A stretch of 64,000 nucleotides of DNA from Rhodopseudomonas palustris (lineage in GTDB: Bacteria > Pseudomonadota > Alphaproteobacteria > Rhizobiales > Xanthobacteraceae). The position numbers were made by a program, and so were the translations under genes. Below, one piece after another: positions 1 through 8,262 of this stretch (the stretch's first letter is position 1; every line of letters begins with the position of its first letter). The DNA lies in assembly GCA_016215605.1 (NCBI GenBank), contig JACRJB010000025.1, positions 1 through 64,000 on the forward strand, in the 5' to 3' direction. The notes below the pieces were generated by a model. The model ran no database searches and was not told where the DNA came from. It worked only from the letters and a program-made list of their open reading frames with translations.

Positions 1-136
1 CCGGAATTCGTCGCGCTGCGGCGAACTCCGGATGCGCGCGGCGCCGACCGGCGGTCGGCGCTGATCTGAAGTCGGAGCCTCGCATCTCGCGGCACGGAAT
101 TGTCCGCCGTCCTCTCGCAGAAAGGCCGTCACCCTC
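1..136. other. Left edge; possible 3' end of an upstream gene
   Basis: The frame starting at base 1 is open to a TGA at 67-69 and could be the last 22 codons of a gene cut by the window edge, but this is too short to identify. A perfect 9-bp inverted repeat (41-49 with 53-61, loop GGC) lies at its end without a following T run. Nothing else is seen before the GST start. Confidence 0.25.
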
Positions 137-763
137 ATGCTCACGCTTCACCACCTCAACGATTCCCGCTCGCAGCGCATCCTGTGGCTGCTGGAAGAAC
201 TCGGCACGCCGTACGAGCTGAAGCGCTATCAGCGCGACGCGACGACGCGGCTGGCGCCGCCGGAGCTCGCAGCGGTGCATCCGCTCGGCAAGTCGCCGGT
301 GATCACCGACGGCGATCTGACGCTGGTCGAGTCCGGCGCGATCGTCGACTACATCCTGCGCCGCCACGGCGCCGGCAGCGGCCTGCGCCCGGCGGAGGGC
401 ACGCCCGCGTTCGAGGCCTATCAGGAATGGCTGCACTACGCCGAAGGCTCGGCGATGCTGCCCTTGATGCTGCAGCTCTACACCAGCCGCCTGAAAGACG
501 CCGCCGCGCCGCTGCAGCCGCGGATCGACAGTGAAATCGCCAACCACCTCGGCTTCATCGAGGGCGCGCTGAAGGGCCGCGAGTACTTCGTCGGCACCAG
601 CCTGACCGGCGCCGACATCATGATGAGCTTCGTCGCCGAAGTCGCCGGCTCGTTCGGGAAGCTTGGGCCGTATCCGACGATGAGCGCGTGGATCGGGAGA
701 ATGCACGCGCGGCCGGCGTTTCGGCGGAGTGTGGAGAAGGGTGGGGCGTATCGGATGGGGTGA
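137..763 (+). CDS. Glutathione S-transferase family protein
   Basis: A 208-residue protein with the usual cytosolic GST layout: an N-terminal thioredoxin-fold half (about residues 1-80) opening with a Ser/Arg-rich active-site loop (NDSRSQR, residues 8-14) followed by ILWLLEEL, the VIxDGDLxLxESGAI glutathione-binding segment near residues 54-70, and an all-alpha C-terminal half. Family members conjugate glutathione to electrophiles or reduce peroxides; the substrate cannot be told from sequence. It stands alone, with no partner gene on the same strand. The ATG at 137 gives the standard family N-terminus (MLTLHHLNDS). Length is typical. Confidence 0.9.
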   Translation: MLTLHHLNDSRSQRILWLLEELGTPYELKRYQRDATTRLAPPELAAVHPLGKSPVITDGDLTLVESGAIVDYILRRHGAGSGLRPAEGTPAFEAYQEWLHYAEGSAMLPLMLQLYTSRLKDAAAPLQPRIDSEIANHLGFIEGALKGREYFVGTSLTGADIMMSFVAEVAGSFGKLGPYPTMSAWIGRMHARPAFRRSVEKGGAYRMG

Positions 764-1143
764 GGTAGGCCTGGAGGAGCGGAGCGAAGCCCAGGCGGAC
801 TGTCAGTTGGGCCGCCGATCGGAAAGCACCGCGCGGCTCGCCGCTCGCTTAGTTCAGCGCTTCGCTTGCCACCGATTGGAGCCGAACCCAGTACGCCGGC
901 CGATCGCTCAACCAGCGTGCTGTGACTGTCTGCCGATACCCTTGCCAGCACCAGAGTCGCGCGTCGCAAGCGCATCATCGTCGTCTGATCGCACGCTCGT
1001 CCCCTCTTGAGACTATTCATCACGGATCATCGCCCCTCGGGGCCGATCGGCGTTGGGGAGCGCCGACCGGCCGTCAGCCGCGTAGTTTCCCGGGGGCACG
1101 AGTGCGGCCGACGTTGTTTCCGAGGATCGTCGATGCAGCCCGC
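764..1143. other. Non-coding stretch between GST and small membrane ORF
   Basis: About 380 bases with no convincing gene. Open frames here, including a long one on the minus strand, have no recognisable protein and no ribosome site. The one structure seen is a GC-rich inverted repeat at 1041-1072 (12-bp arms, one mismatch, loop TTGGGGAG). It may terminate transcription of the minus-strand small ORF ending at 1144. Confidence 0.4.
1041..1072 (-). terminator. GC-rich hairpin downstream of the 33-residue ORF
   Basis: The arms GGCCGATCGGCG and CGCCGACCGGCC pair with one mismatch around an 8-base loop. No T tract follows on either strand, so calling it a terminator rests on position only: it lies about 70 bases past the stop of the minus-strand small ORF. 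Confidence 0.35.
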
Positions 1144-1245
1144 TCAGCCGAGCAGTGCGTAGGGCACCAGCGGGGCGATCGTCATCAGCAGCGCGGCGCC
1201 GATCACCGCGAGCTCCATACGGTTGAGTTTCCGGAAATTGGTCAT
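1144..1245 (-). CDS. 33-residue single-pass membrane protein, candidate sigma-E target
   Basis: A very short gene on the minus strand beginning MTNFRKLNR, followed by one hydrophobic segment (about residues 12-32, ending PLVPYALLG). The start at 1245 is supported by an exact AGGAGGT ribosome site at 1251-1257 with five bases of spacing. Upstream at 1275-1304 lies a good ECF-type promoter (TGATCC, 18-base spacer, TAAACA). It is divergent from the ECF sigma/ChrR operon, so it is probably a stress-induced membrane peptide of that regulon. The function is unknown. The strong ribosome site, the promoter and the basic-then-hydrophobic layout argue that it is real despite its length. Confidence 0.65.
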   Translation of the reverse strand: MTNFRKLNRMELAVIGAALLMTIAPLVPYALLG

Positions 1246-1274
1246 TGCAAACCTCCTCGTGGGTGTCAGTGCTT

Positions 1275-1304
1275 TGTTTACGAAGCGCGCCTCAGGGTGG
1301 ATCA
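1275..1304 (-). promoter_or_regulatory. ECF (RpoE/ChrR-type) promoter, minus strand
   Basis: Reading the minus strand, the -35 is TGATCC (1304-1299), the spacer is exactly 18 bases, and the -10 is TAAACA (1280-1275). TGATCC with an 18-base spacer and a TA-rich -10 is the form known for RpoE of the ChrR-regulated singlet-oxygen response in Rhodobacter. The predicted transcript would start about 25 bases before the ATG of the 33-residue ORF. Confidence 0.55.
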
Positions 1305-1380
1305 CCACGCGTCGATCACAGCCACGTGAGGCGGCGCTCCGCGCTGCGGCGAGCGACGCCGCTAATTTTTCGGACGGCGG

Positions 1381-1410
1381 TGATCCAATCGGCGAGTGGC
1401 GACGTATCAA
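1381..1410 (+). promoter_or_regulatory. ECF (RpoE/ChrR-type) promoter, autoregulatory
   Basis: TGATCC at 1381-1386, an 18-base spacer, then TATCAA at 1405-1410. It has the same form as the divergent site at 1275-1304 and lies about 230 bases ahead of the chosen sigma start. Autoregulation of rpoE-chrR by its own sigma factor is known in Rhodobacter. The rest of 1246-1640 holds only these two sites and an unremarkable leader. Confidence 0.55.
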
Positions 1411-1640
1411 GCCGGATGGAGATTTCTGGCGACCGCCACATCATGGTTCAGACGAGCAGCGCCGAATTAGCAACCGGATACCAGCGACTGATCCGCATGC
1501 CCCACGGCGCGACGCAGAACGCGACACACAGCGCGACACTTGGCGCAATGCGTCTGGTGATCGCCGACGATAGGCTCGGCATCCGGTCGAGCGCGATGCC
1601 TGACGCGAGGTCCCTCGACCGAGGCTCGCTCGGGAATGGA

Positions 1641-2237
1641 ATGGTCGCAATGGACGAACTGCGGAGCGACCCGTCGGACTGCAAGGACGTGCTGTCCGGC
1701 TGTATCGTTCGTATCGCCGAGGCGCAGGACGAGGCGGCGTTCGAGATGCTGTTTCGTCATTTCGCGCCGCGGCTGAAGTCCTACTTCACCAAGCGCGGCA
1801 GCGATCCGGCGATGGCGGAGGAGATCACGCAGGAAGCGATGGTGTCGGTGTGGAAGAACGCCGCGCAGTTCGACCCGGAGCGTGCGTCGGCGGCGACCTG
1901 GATCTTCACCATCGCGCGCAATCTGAGCGTCGACCGGTTTCGCCGGATGCGCCGCCCGTCGTTCGATCCGAACGATCCGGCGTTCATTCCGGACGACGAG
2001 GAGCCGCCGGACCGGCTGCTCGAACGCGCCGAGGCCGAACAGAAAGTCCGCGACGTGATGAACACGCTGTCCCCCAACGAGAAGAACGTGCTGATGTTGT
2101 CATTCTACGAAGACCGCTCCCACGGCGAAATCGCACAGCGGCTGGGCCTGCCGGTCGGGACGGTCAAATCCCGGATCAGGCTGGCGTTCGGCAAGCTGCG
2201 CGCGGCGCTGGGCGGCGATAGCGGAGCCGGGCGATGA
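1641..2237 (+). CDS. rpoE: ECF RNA polymerase sigma factor, RpoE/ChrR-associated class
   Basis: Group IV sigma factor. Region 2 is seen in the stretch running from AFEMLFRHFAPRLKSYF through EEITQEAMVSVW to TWIFTIARNLSVDRFRR. Region 4 is seen from LSPNEKNVLMLSFYEDRSHG through IAQRLGLPVGTVKSRIR. It directs polymerase to TGATCC-type promoters in the singlet-oxygen/peroxide response of this class. The downstream anti-sigma gene overlaps by four bases (ATGA), implying translational coupling. Start choice: the frame stays open upstream to 1245 but the extra residues do not look like a sigma factor. ATGs at 1641 and 1650 lead directly into the family N-terminus. An ATG at 1416 would be nearly leaderless from the candidate promoter and cannot be excluded. 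Confidence 0.88.
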   Translation: MVAMDELRSDPSDCKDVLSGCIVRIAEAQDEAAFEMLFRHFAPRLKSYFTKRGSDPAMAEEITQEAMVSVWKNAAQFDPERASAATWIFTIARNLSVDRFRRMRRPSFDPNDPAFIPDDEEPPDRLLERAEAEQKVRDVMNTLSPNEKNVLMLSFYEDRSHGEIAQRLGLPVGTVKSRIRLAFGKLRAALGGDSGAGR

Positions 2238-2887
2238 GCGTGCAGTTTCATGTCAGCGACGATCTGCTGCTGAGCTACGCCGCCGGCACGCTCGACGAGG
2301 CTTCGAGCCTGCTGGTTGCCACCCATCTGGCGCTGTGCCCGCATTGCCGCGCCCGCAATGCCGCGGCCGATGCGGTCGGCGGCCAGCTGCTCGAAGCGTT
2401 GCCGGCGGCGGACTTGTCCGACGGGCTGATGCCATCGGTGATGGCGCAGCTGCGCCGGCCGACGGCCGCCCCGCCGCCGGTGCCGGTCCGGCCGACCTCG
2501 GACATCGTGATCCCGGAGCCGCTGCGCAGCTATCTCGGCGGCGACCTCGCGTCGCTGCGCTGGAAGCGGGTGGCGCCGCGGGTGCAGCAGATCGTGATCG
2601 ACATTCCCGGCTGCCGCCCGCAGGCCCGGATGCTGCGGTTTCAATGCGGCACCCAGGTCCCGGCTCACAGCCATGCCGGCCGCGAACTGACGCTGGTGCT
2701 GAGCGGCAGCCTGTGCGACCGCGACGCCGTGCTGCAGCGTGGCGACGTCGCCGAGACCGACGAGCAGACCGAACATCAGCCGCATGCCGGCCCGGGCGAG
2801 GACTGCATCTGCCTCGCCGTCACCGACGCCCCGCTGCGCTTCAAGGGCGTGCTCGCCCGGCTGATGCAGCCGCTGCTGCGGATCTAG
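2234..2887 (+). CDS. chrR: ChrR-type zinc anti-sigma factor with C-terminal cupin
   Basis: A 217-residue anti-sigma factor that holds the preceding sigma inactive until singlet oxygen or related oxidants are sensed. The N-terminal zinc anti-sigma domain has ligands at His6, His31, Cys35 and Cys38, the same positions as in Rhodobacter ChrR. A proline-rich linker (about 75-95) leads to a C-terminal cupin whose metal ligands are visible as AHSH (His144, His146), Glu150 and His180, the known ChrR pattern shifted by three. The start overlaps the sigma stop as ATGA. All ligands are kept, so the sensor should be functional. Confidence 0.9.
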   Translation: MSVQFHVSDDLLLSYAAGTLDEASSLLVATHLALCPHCRARNAAADAVGGQLLEALPAADLSDGLMPSVMAQLRRPTAAPPPVPVRPTSDIVIPEPLRSYLGGDLASLRWKRVAPRVQQIVIDIPGCRPQARMLRFQCGTQVPAHSHAGRELTLVLSGSLCDRDAVLQRGDVAETDEQTEHQPHAGPGEDCICLAVTDAPLRFKGVLARLMQPLLRI

Positions 2888-2986
2888 CGGAGCGGGGAGA
2901 ACAGCCGTGAACAAGGCTGCGGAGGGCCTGTAGCGTTGCGCCGGCGCTTTTCAGTGCCGTGGAGGCACAGCGCTGCGTCGCCTTAG

Positions 2987-3379
2987 CTACTCCTCCGCCT
3001 GACCGAGATCGGTCTTCGCGAAATCGTCGCCCTTGTAGAGCAGCGGTTCGCCGCGCGTCAGCGCCAGGGCGTAGGCGAAGCAGTCGCCGTAGTTCAGGCC
3101 GGCCGCGTGCCTGCCTTTGCCGTAGCGCCGCCAGGCGCGACGCGCGGTCTCGGTCTGCTCGGCATCGACCGGGACGACGACGGCGCCGATCTTGAGCAGC
3201 CAAAGGTCGAGCTCGCGTCCGCCCGCATCGCCGAGCCGCGTTTCCAGGACGATCGTCGCCTCGAGCACGGTGGCCGCGGAGATCAGCCGAACCGCATCGT
3301 CCGCAATCCGCGCCTCGAACGTCGCCGCATCCGGCTCGTCGAGCGCGATCGCCACGATGGCGGAGGTGTCGATCACCAT
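2987..3379 (-). CDS. vapC: VapC-family PIN-domain ribonuclease toxin
   Basis: A 130-residue PIN domain. The acidic metal site is visible as Asp4 (MVIDTSA), Glu40 (VLEATIV), Asp99 (LNYGDCFAYALA) and Asp118/Asp119 near the end (LYKGDDF), the standard layout of VapC toxins that cut tRNA or rRNA. The start ATG overlaps the antitoxin stop by one base (TGATG), as expected for a coupled antitoxin-toxin pair. It is close to the chromosomal FitB/Rv0624-type subgroup. Target RNA unknown. Confidence 0.88.
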   Translation of the reverse strand: MVIDTSAIVAIALDEPDAATFEARIADDAVRLISAATVLEATIVLETRLGDAGGRELDLWLLKIGAVVVPVDAEQTETARRAWRRYGKGRHAAGLNYGDCFAYALALTRGEPLLYKGDDFAKTDLGQAEE

Positions 3380-3633
3380 CAGGCCGGCAATCCATTCTTG
3401 TCGTAACCAAGAATCTCGTCCGGCGTCCGGTCGTCGAGCACCGGCATGGCGCGCCAGCGCCGGCGGATCTCCGCCATGTCTTCGAGCAGAGCGGTGCGGC
3501 GGGACTGTCCGCCGATCCGGCGCAACCGCTCCTCCAGTGCCCGCTTGGTCGCCTGGGTAATGGTTTCGCCGGTCGCCTGCGCGAGATCGCGCGCCAGACG
3601 CTCCGTTTCGGCGTCTTTGATGCTTAGGGCCAT
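3379..3633 (-). CDS. vapB: VapB-family antitoxin (PSK/Rv0623 type)
   Basis: An 84-residue antitoxin beginning MALSIKDAETERLARDLA, the ribbon-helix-helix-like DNA-binding opening of the Rv0623/PSK antitoxin family, followed by a C-terminal tail (LDDRTPDEILGYDKNGLPA) that should wrap the toxin. It precedes vapC with a one-base overlap. The start at 3633 has an AAGGA ribosome site. That site is part of a tandem 8-base duplication (GGTTCCTT twice at 3638-3653 on the plus strand), so two ribosome sites stand in series. Such pairs normally repress their own promoter through the antitoxin. Confidence 0.88.
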   Translation of the reverse strand: MALSIKDAETERLARDLAQATGETITQATKRALEERLRRIGGQSRRTALLEDMAEIRRRWRAMPVLDDRTPDEILGYDKNGLPA

Positions 3634-3969
3634 CCGAGGTTCCTTGGTTCCTTGGAAGGTAACTTCTACCCCAAATGACGGCAGGGAGCCAAGAGGGCGA
3701 TCTCGGCCTGACGTCCCCTTGGCGCCGCACAGCAGGTCCAGTGGCTGGATTGTCGCGCCGGAGCCAGTTCGGCAGTGAACGGCCATCCCCTCCTGCAAAT
3801 CCCTCGCATCCACCATATCTGGGTCTGACTGGGGCGCATGGCCGCAAATGGTGGCGGCGTCCTTGGCCGGCGGGTCCGGATATGCTATGGCGCAGCCGCC
3901 GCTTCCGAACCGCTATCCCGTAACCGCACGCACCCGCAATTCGTGGCTGCGGCGGTGGAGAATTTGCCC
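3634..3969. other. Intergenic region between vapB and glyA
   Basis: About 336 bases between divergent genes. It contains the duplicated GGTTCCTT (3638-3653) and a short dyad GGTAACTTCTACC (3658-3670), both plausible operator elements for vapBC. No riboswitch fold or small gene is recognised ahead of glyA. The glyA frame runs upstream to 3838 but that extension does not match the family. Confidence 0.4.
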
Positions 3970-5271
3970 ATGAGCACATCAGCCAAAACCGCGTCCGCGC
4001 CCGACAGCTTCTTTTCCGCTTCGCTCGAACAGGCCGATCCCGAGATCGCCGCGGCGATCAAAGGCGAACTCGGCCGTCAGCGCCACGAGGTCGAGCTGAT
4101 CGCCTCCGAGAACATCGTCAGCCGCGCGGTGCTGGAAGCGCAGGGCTCGGTGATGACCAACAAATACGCCGAGGGCTATCCGGGCAATCGCTATTACGGC
4201 GGCTGCGAATTCGTCGACGTCGCCGAGAATCTGGCGATCGAGCGCGCCAAGAAGCTGTTCGGCGCGAATTTCGCCAACGTCCAGCCGAATTCCGGCAGCC
4301 AGATGAACCAGGCGGTGTTCCTGGCGCTGCTTGCCCCGGGCGACACCTTCATGGGCCTCGATCTCGCTGCCGGCGGCCATCTCACCCACGGCGCCCCGGT
4401 CAACATGAGCGGCAAGTGGTTCAAGCCGGTGCACTACACGGTGCGCCGCGAGGACCAGATGATCGACATGGATGCGGTCGCCAAGATCGCCGAGGAAACC
4501 AAGCCGAAGCTGATCATCGCCGGCGGCTCGGCCTATCCGCGCGCCTGGGACTTCAAGCGCTTCCGCGAGATCGCCGACAGCATCGGCGCGTATTTCATGG
4601 TCGACATGGCGCATTTCGCCGGCCTGGTGGCGGGCGGCGTCCATGCCTCGCCGGTGCCGCACGCCCATGTCGTCACCACCACCACCCACAAGTCGCTGCG
4701 CGGCCCGCGCGGCGGCCTGATCCTCACCAATGATGAGGCGCTGGCCAAGAAGTTCAACTCGGCGATCTTCCCCGGCCTGCAGGGCGGCCCGCTGATGCAC
4801 GTCATCGCCGCCAAGGCGGTGGCGTTCAAGGAAGCGCTGCAGCCGGACTTCAAGGTCTACGCGAAGAACGTCGTCGAAAACGCCAAGGCGCTTGCGGAAA
4901 CGCTGCGCGCGGCCGGCTTCGATCTGGTCTCGGGCGGCACCGACAACCACCTGATGCTGGTCGACCTGCGGGCGAAGGGGCTGAAGGGCAACGTCTCCGA
5001 GAAGGCGCTGGTCCGCGCCGCCATCACTTGCAACAAGAACGGTATCCCGTTCGACCCGGAGAAGCCGTTCGTCACCTCCGGCCTGCGCCTAGGCACCCCG
5101 GCGGCGACGACCCGCGGCTTCGGCGTCGCCGAGTTCAAGCAGGTCGGCAATCTGATCGCCGAAGTGCTGAACGCCATTGCGCAATCCCCCGACGGCACCG
5201 CGCCGCTGGTGGAAGCCTCGGTGAAGCAGCGCGTCAAGGAATTGACCGACCGCTTCCCGATCTATCAGTAA
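3970..5271 (+). CDS. glyA: Serine hydroxymethyltransferase
   Basis: A PLP enzyme of 433 residues that interconverts serine and glycine while charging tetrahydrofolate with a one-carbon unit, in the cytosol. Visible are the [10 protein letters not shown] opening motif, [20 protein letters not shown], and the PLP-lysine segment [13 protein letters not shown] with the lysine at residue 241. The length is normal. The chosen ATG at 3970 gives the usual short polar N-terminus, whereas the open frame upstream has no family similarity. It heads a run of + strand genes (nrdR, ribD, ribE, ribH, nusB, thiL) commonly found together in this group. Confidence 0.97.
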   Translation: MSTSAKTASAPDSFFSASLEQADPEIAAAIKGELGRQRHEVELIASENIVSRAVLEAQGSVMTNKYAEGYPGNRYYGGCEFVDVAENLAIERAKKLFGANFANVQPNSGSQMNQAVFLALLAPGDTFMGLDLAAGGHLTHGAPVNMSGKWFKPVHYTVRREDQMIDMDAVAKIAEETKPKLIIAGGSAYPRAWDFKRFREIADSIGAYFMVDMAHFAGLVAGGVHASPVPHAHVVTTTTHKSLRGPRGGLILTNDEALAKKFNSAIFPGLQGGPLMHVIAAKAVAFKEALQPDFKVYAKNVVENAKALAETLRAAGFDLVSGGTDNHLMLVDLRAKGLKGNVSEKALVRAAITCNKNGIPFDPEKPFVTSGLRLGTPAATTRGFGVAEFKQVGNLIAEVLNAIAQSPDGTAPLVEASVKQRVKELTDRFPIYQ

Positions 5272-5278
5272 TCAAGAT

Positions 5279-5357
5279 CGTCATGCCCGGGCTTGACCCG
5301 GGCATCCATCTTCTTCGCAAGATGCTGGATTGCCGGGTCAAGCCCGGCAATGACGGC
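5279..5357. repeat. Dispersed palindromic repeat, class A
   Basis: An inverted-repeat unit opening GTCATGCCCGGGCTTGACC and closing with the mirror GGTCAAGCCCGGCAATGAC. Each half is also a hairpin on its own (GCCCGGGCTTGACCCGGGC). A related copy is at 7651-7751. The right end abuts the nrdR start: the ATG follows 12 bases after the repeat. This is the REP-like chromosomal repeat type common in Rhodopseudomonas and Bradyrhizobium. Confidence 0.8.
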
Positions 5358-5369
5358 GGGGGTGAGACG

Positions 5370-5852
5370 ATGCGCTGCCCGAACTGCAACAGCCTCGATA
5401 CCCAGGTGAAGGATAGCCGGCCGACCGAGGATTCGTCGGTGATCCGGCGGCGGCGGGTTTGCGTCGCCTGCAATTTCCGCTTCACCACCTTCGAACGGGT
5501 GCAGCTCCGCGAACTCACCGTGATCAAGCGCAACGGCCGCCGGGTGCCGTTCGACCGCGACAAGCTGGTGCGCTCGGTGCAGATCAGCTTGCGCAAGCGG
5601 CCGGTCGAGCCGGAGCGGGTCGAGCAGATGGTGTCGGCGATCGTGCGCGAGCTGGAGAGCGGCGGCGAGGCCGACATCTCGTCGGAGACCATCGGCGAGA
5701 TCGTGATGGATCACCTGCGCAAGCTCGACGACGTCGCCTATGTGCGGTTCGCCTCGGTGTATCGCAATTTCCGCGAGGCCAAGGATTTCGAGGCGGTGCT
5801 CGGCGAATTGTCCGGCGACGAGGATCCCCGGCCGGCGCTGGTCCGCAAATGA
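5370..5852 (+). CDS. nrdR: Transcriptional repressor NrdR
   Basis: A 160-residue repressor of ribonucleotide reductase genes. The N-terminal zinc ribbon shows CPNC (residues 3-6) and CVAC, followed by the ATP-cone domain ([18 protein letters not shown]) that senses ATP/dATP. The start at 5370 sits 12 bases past a palindromic repeat, and the only purine-rich ribosome site (GGGGGTGAG) lies at the repeat edge. The stop overlaps the ribD start as ATGA. The glyA-nrdR-rib order is conserved in alphaproteobacteria. Confidence 0.96.
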   Translation: MRCPNCNSLDTQVKDSRPTEDSSVIRRRRVCVACNFRFTTFERVQLRELTVIKRNGRRVPFDRDKLVRSVQISLRKRPVEPERVEQMVSAIVRELESGGEADISSETIGEIVMDHLRKLDDVAYVRFASVYRNFREAKDFEAVLGELSGDEDPRPALVRK

Positions 5853-7018
5853 TCTTCCGGATCCTGGAAGATCAATATGCCGAGCGCGCCAAAGCCGAGA
5901 AGGCCGCCAAGGCGGCGGCCGCGGCGGATCTACGCTTCATGCAACTGGCGCTGACGCTCGGCCGCCGCGGGCTCGGTCGCACCGGCACCAATCCGGCCGT
6001 CGGCGCGGTGCTGGTCAAGGACGGACGGATCGTCGGCCGCGGCTGGACCGAGGTCGGCGGTCGGCCGCATGCCGAAATCGGGGCGCTGGCGCGGGCCGGC
6101 GAGGCGGCGCGCGGCGCGACGCTGTACGTGACGCTGGAGCCGTGCTCGCATTTCGGTCGCTCGCCGCCCTGCGCCGACGCGATCATCGCCGCGGGCGTCG
6201 CCCGCGTGGTGTCGGCGATCGAGGATCCCAATCCGCTGGTAGGCGGGCAGGGCCACGCCAAGCTCCGCGCCGCGGGCATTTCGGTCGATCTCGGTCTGTG
6301 TGCCGAAGAGGCGGCGCGCGATCACGCCGGGCATCTGCTGCGCGTCCGCGAGCGGCGGCCGCATGTCGTGCTCAAGCTCGCGGTCTCGACCGACGACAAG
6401 ATCGCGGCGGCCGGCCACCAGCCGGTCGCGATCACCGGCGAGGCGGCGCGGGCGCGGGTGCATCTGCTGCGCGCGCAATCGGACGCGATTCTGGTCGGGA
6501 TCGGCACCGTGCTGGCCGACGATCCGGAATTGAACGTGCGGCTGCCGGGCATGGCGTCGCAGTCGCCGATCCGCGTCGTGCTCGATCGCAGCCTGCGGAT
6601 TCCCGGCGACAGCAAGCTGGTGCATTCGGCGCGGACGACGCCACTGTGGCTGATGGCCTCCGAGGTCGCCGAAGCCGCCAGCGCGATGCGGCTCGGCGCG
6701 GCCGGTGCGCAGGTGATTCACGTCGCGGAGCGCCACGGCGCGCCGGGGCTCGATCTCGCGGCGGCGCTGACGGTGCTGTCCGAAAAGGGCGTGACGCGTC
6801 TGCTGGTCGAAGGCGGCGCGCGGGTGGCGCGCGGCTTCGTCGAAGCCGGGCTCGTCGACGAAATCTGGCTGCTGCGCGGCGCCGATCCGATCGGCGCCGA
6901 CGGCGTCGATGCGTTAGACGGCCTGCTGCTCACCGCCATCACCCAGGCGCCCGGCTGGCGCGCGCGCGACAGCGAGCGTCTCGGACCCGACACCCTGACG
7001 ATCTACGAACCTGTTTGA
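5849..7018 (+). CDS. ribD: Bifunctional riboflavin deaminase/reductase RibD
   Basis: A 389-residue enzyme carrying out the second and third steps of riboflavin synthesis. The N-terminal deaminase domain has the zinc site HAEIGAL and [11 protein letters not shown]. The C-terminal half is the NADPH-dependent pyrimidine reductase ([39 protein letters not shown]). It has an N-terminal extension of about 27 Lys/Ala-rich residues before the deaminase. The start overlaps the nrdR stop by four bases. Riboflavin synthase follows after 13 bases. Confidence 0.95.
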   Translation: MIFRILEDQYAERAKAEKAAKAAAAADLRFMQLALTLGRRGLGRTGTNPAVGAVLVKDGRIVGRGWTEVGGRPHAEIGALARAGEAARGATLYVTLEPCSHFGRSPPCADAIIAAGVARVVSAIEDPNPLVGGQGHAKLRAAGISVDLGLCAEEAARDHAGHLLRVRERRPHVVLKLAVSTDDKIAAAGHQPVAITGEAARARVHLLRAQSDAILVGIGTVLADDPELNVRLPGMASQSPIRVVLDRSLRIPGDSKLVHSARTTPLWLMASEVAEAASAMRLGAAGAQVIHVAERHGAPGLDLAAALTVLSEKGVTRLLVEGGARVARGFVEAGLVDEIWLLRGADPIGADGVDALDGLLLTAITQAPGWRARDSERLGPDTLTIYEPV

Positions 7019-7031
7019 GAGTCCGCACCTC

Positions 7032-7640
7032 ATGTTCACCGGCATTGTCACCGACATCGGCGAGATCGAACGACTGACGCCCACGGCGCAGGGGCAACTG
7101 CACCGGCTGCGGATCGCTTGCCGCTTCGATCAGGCCACGATCGCCGACGGCGCCTCGATCGCCTCGAACGGCGTCTGCATGACCGTGGTCGGATCGGGTA
7201 CCGCGAATGGCCGCACCTGGTACGAGGTCGACGCCGGCGCCGAGACGCTGGCGCTGACCACGGCGAAATCGTGGGGCGTCGGCACCCGGCTCAATCTCGA
7301 ACGCGCGCTGAAGATCGGCGACGAACTCGGCGGTCACATCGTCACCGGCCATGTCGACGGCATCGCCACTATCGTGGCGCGCGAAGAATTGCCGGACATG
7401 GCGCGGTTCACGCTCGAGACCTCGCGCGAACTGGCGCGCTTCATCGCGCCGAAGGGCTCGGTGACGCTCGACGGCACCTCGCTGACGGTGAACACGGTCG
7501 ACGCCACGCGGTTCTCGGTGCTGATCATCCCGCACACGCTGAGCGCGACCATCCTGGGCGGCTGGCAGGTCGGCAGCGCCGTCAACATCGAGGTCGACCT
7601 GATGGCGCGCTATGCGGCGCGCTTGAGCGAGATGAAATAG
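7032..7640 (+). CDS. ribE: Riboflavin synthase, alpha subunit
   Basis: A 202-residue enzyme that dismutates two molecules of 6,7-dimethyl-8-ribityllumazine into riboflavin. It begins with the hallmark MFTGIV and has two tandem lumazine-binding barrels, the second opening near LNLERALKIGDELGGHIVTGHVDG. The substrate-binding segments SIASNGVCMTV and SVTLDGTSLTVN are both present. It sits in the ribD-ribE-ribH group, separated from ribH by a palindromic repeat at 7651-7751. Confidence 0.96.
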   Translation: MFTGIVTDIGEIERLTPTAQGQLHRLRIACRFDQATIADGASIASNGVCMTVVGSGTANGRTWYEVDAGAETLALTTAKSWGVGTRLNLERALKIGDELGGHIVTGHVDGIATIVAREELPDMARFTLETSRELARFIAPKGSVTLDGTSLTVNTVDATRFSVLIIPHTLSATILGGWQVGSAVNIEVDLMARYAARLSEMK

Positions 7641-7650
7641 GTCAAATCAC

Positions 7651-7751
7651 CGTCATGCGCGGGCTTGACCCGCGCATCCATCCTCTTAACAACAACGCAT
7701 CTAAACTCTCGCAAAGACGATGGATGGCCGGGTCGAGCCCGGCCATGACGA
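7651..7751. repeat. Dispersed palindromic repeat, class A
   Basis: It opens CGTCATGCGCGGGCTTGACC and closes GGGTCGAGCCCGGCCATGAC. The centre differs from the 5279-5357 copy and is AT-richer. It lies between ribE and ribH, 17 bases ahead of the ribH ATG. Confidence 0.8.
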
Positions 7752-7768
7752 CAAATCAGGATTGAACA

Positions 7769-8260
7769 ATGGCAGACGCGCGGCGCGCTCCCTTGAAAGA
7801 CCAGACCGACATTTCGGGCGCGCGCGTCCTGATCGTCGAGGCGCGGTTCTATGACGACATCCAGGACGCGCTGCTGGAAGGCGCGGTGGCCGAGCTCAAG
7901 GCCGCCGGCGCGACCCACGACGTGCTGACCGTGCCGGGCGCGCTGGAAATCCCCGCTGCGGTCGCGATCGCGATCGACGCCGCGGAGGCCGCCGGCAAGC
8001 CGTACGATGCGGCGATCGCGCTCGGCTGCGTGGTGCGCGGCGAGACCATCCATTTCGAGATCGTGTCGATGGAATCCGCCCGCGCCTTGATGGATCTGTC
8101 GGTCGCGCGAAAATTCCCGCTCGGCAACGGCATCATCACCGTCAACACTGACGAGCAGGCCTGGGCGCGGGCGAAGCCCGGCGACCTCAACAAGGGCGGT
8201 GACGCCGCGCGCGCCGCGCTGGCGATGCTGCGGATCAAGCGCCGTCTGGCGTGGGGCTGA
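7769..8260 (+). CDS. ribH: 6,7-dimethyl-8-ribityllumazine synthase
   Basis: A 163-residue enzyme that condenses the pyrimidine product of RibD with 3,4-dihydroxybutanone phosphate to form lumazine. Typical motifs are present: [39 protein letters not shown], and [12 protein letters not shown]. The catalytic histidine is in the GETIHFE stretch. Members assemble into hollow shells. It is followed after two bases by nusB. Confidence 0.96.
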   Translation: MADARRAPLKDQTDISGARVLIVEARFYDDIQDALLEGAVAELKAAGATHDVLTVPGALEIPAAVAIAIDAAEAAGKPYDAAIALGCVVRGETIHFEIVSMESARALMDLSVARKFPLGNGIITVNTDEQAWARAKPGDLNKGGDAARAALAMLRIKRRLAWG

Positions 8261-8262
8261 CG

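Noticed and set aside
1245-1640. An extended start for the ECF sigma gene at 1245
   Set aside because: The extra 132 residues have no sigma-factor character and overlap both ECF promoter sites and the divergent small ORF.
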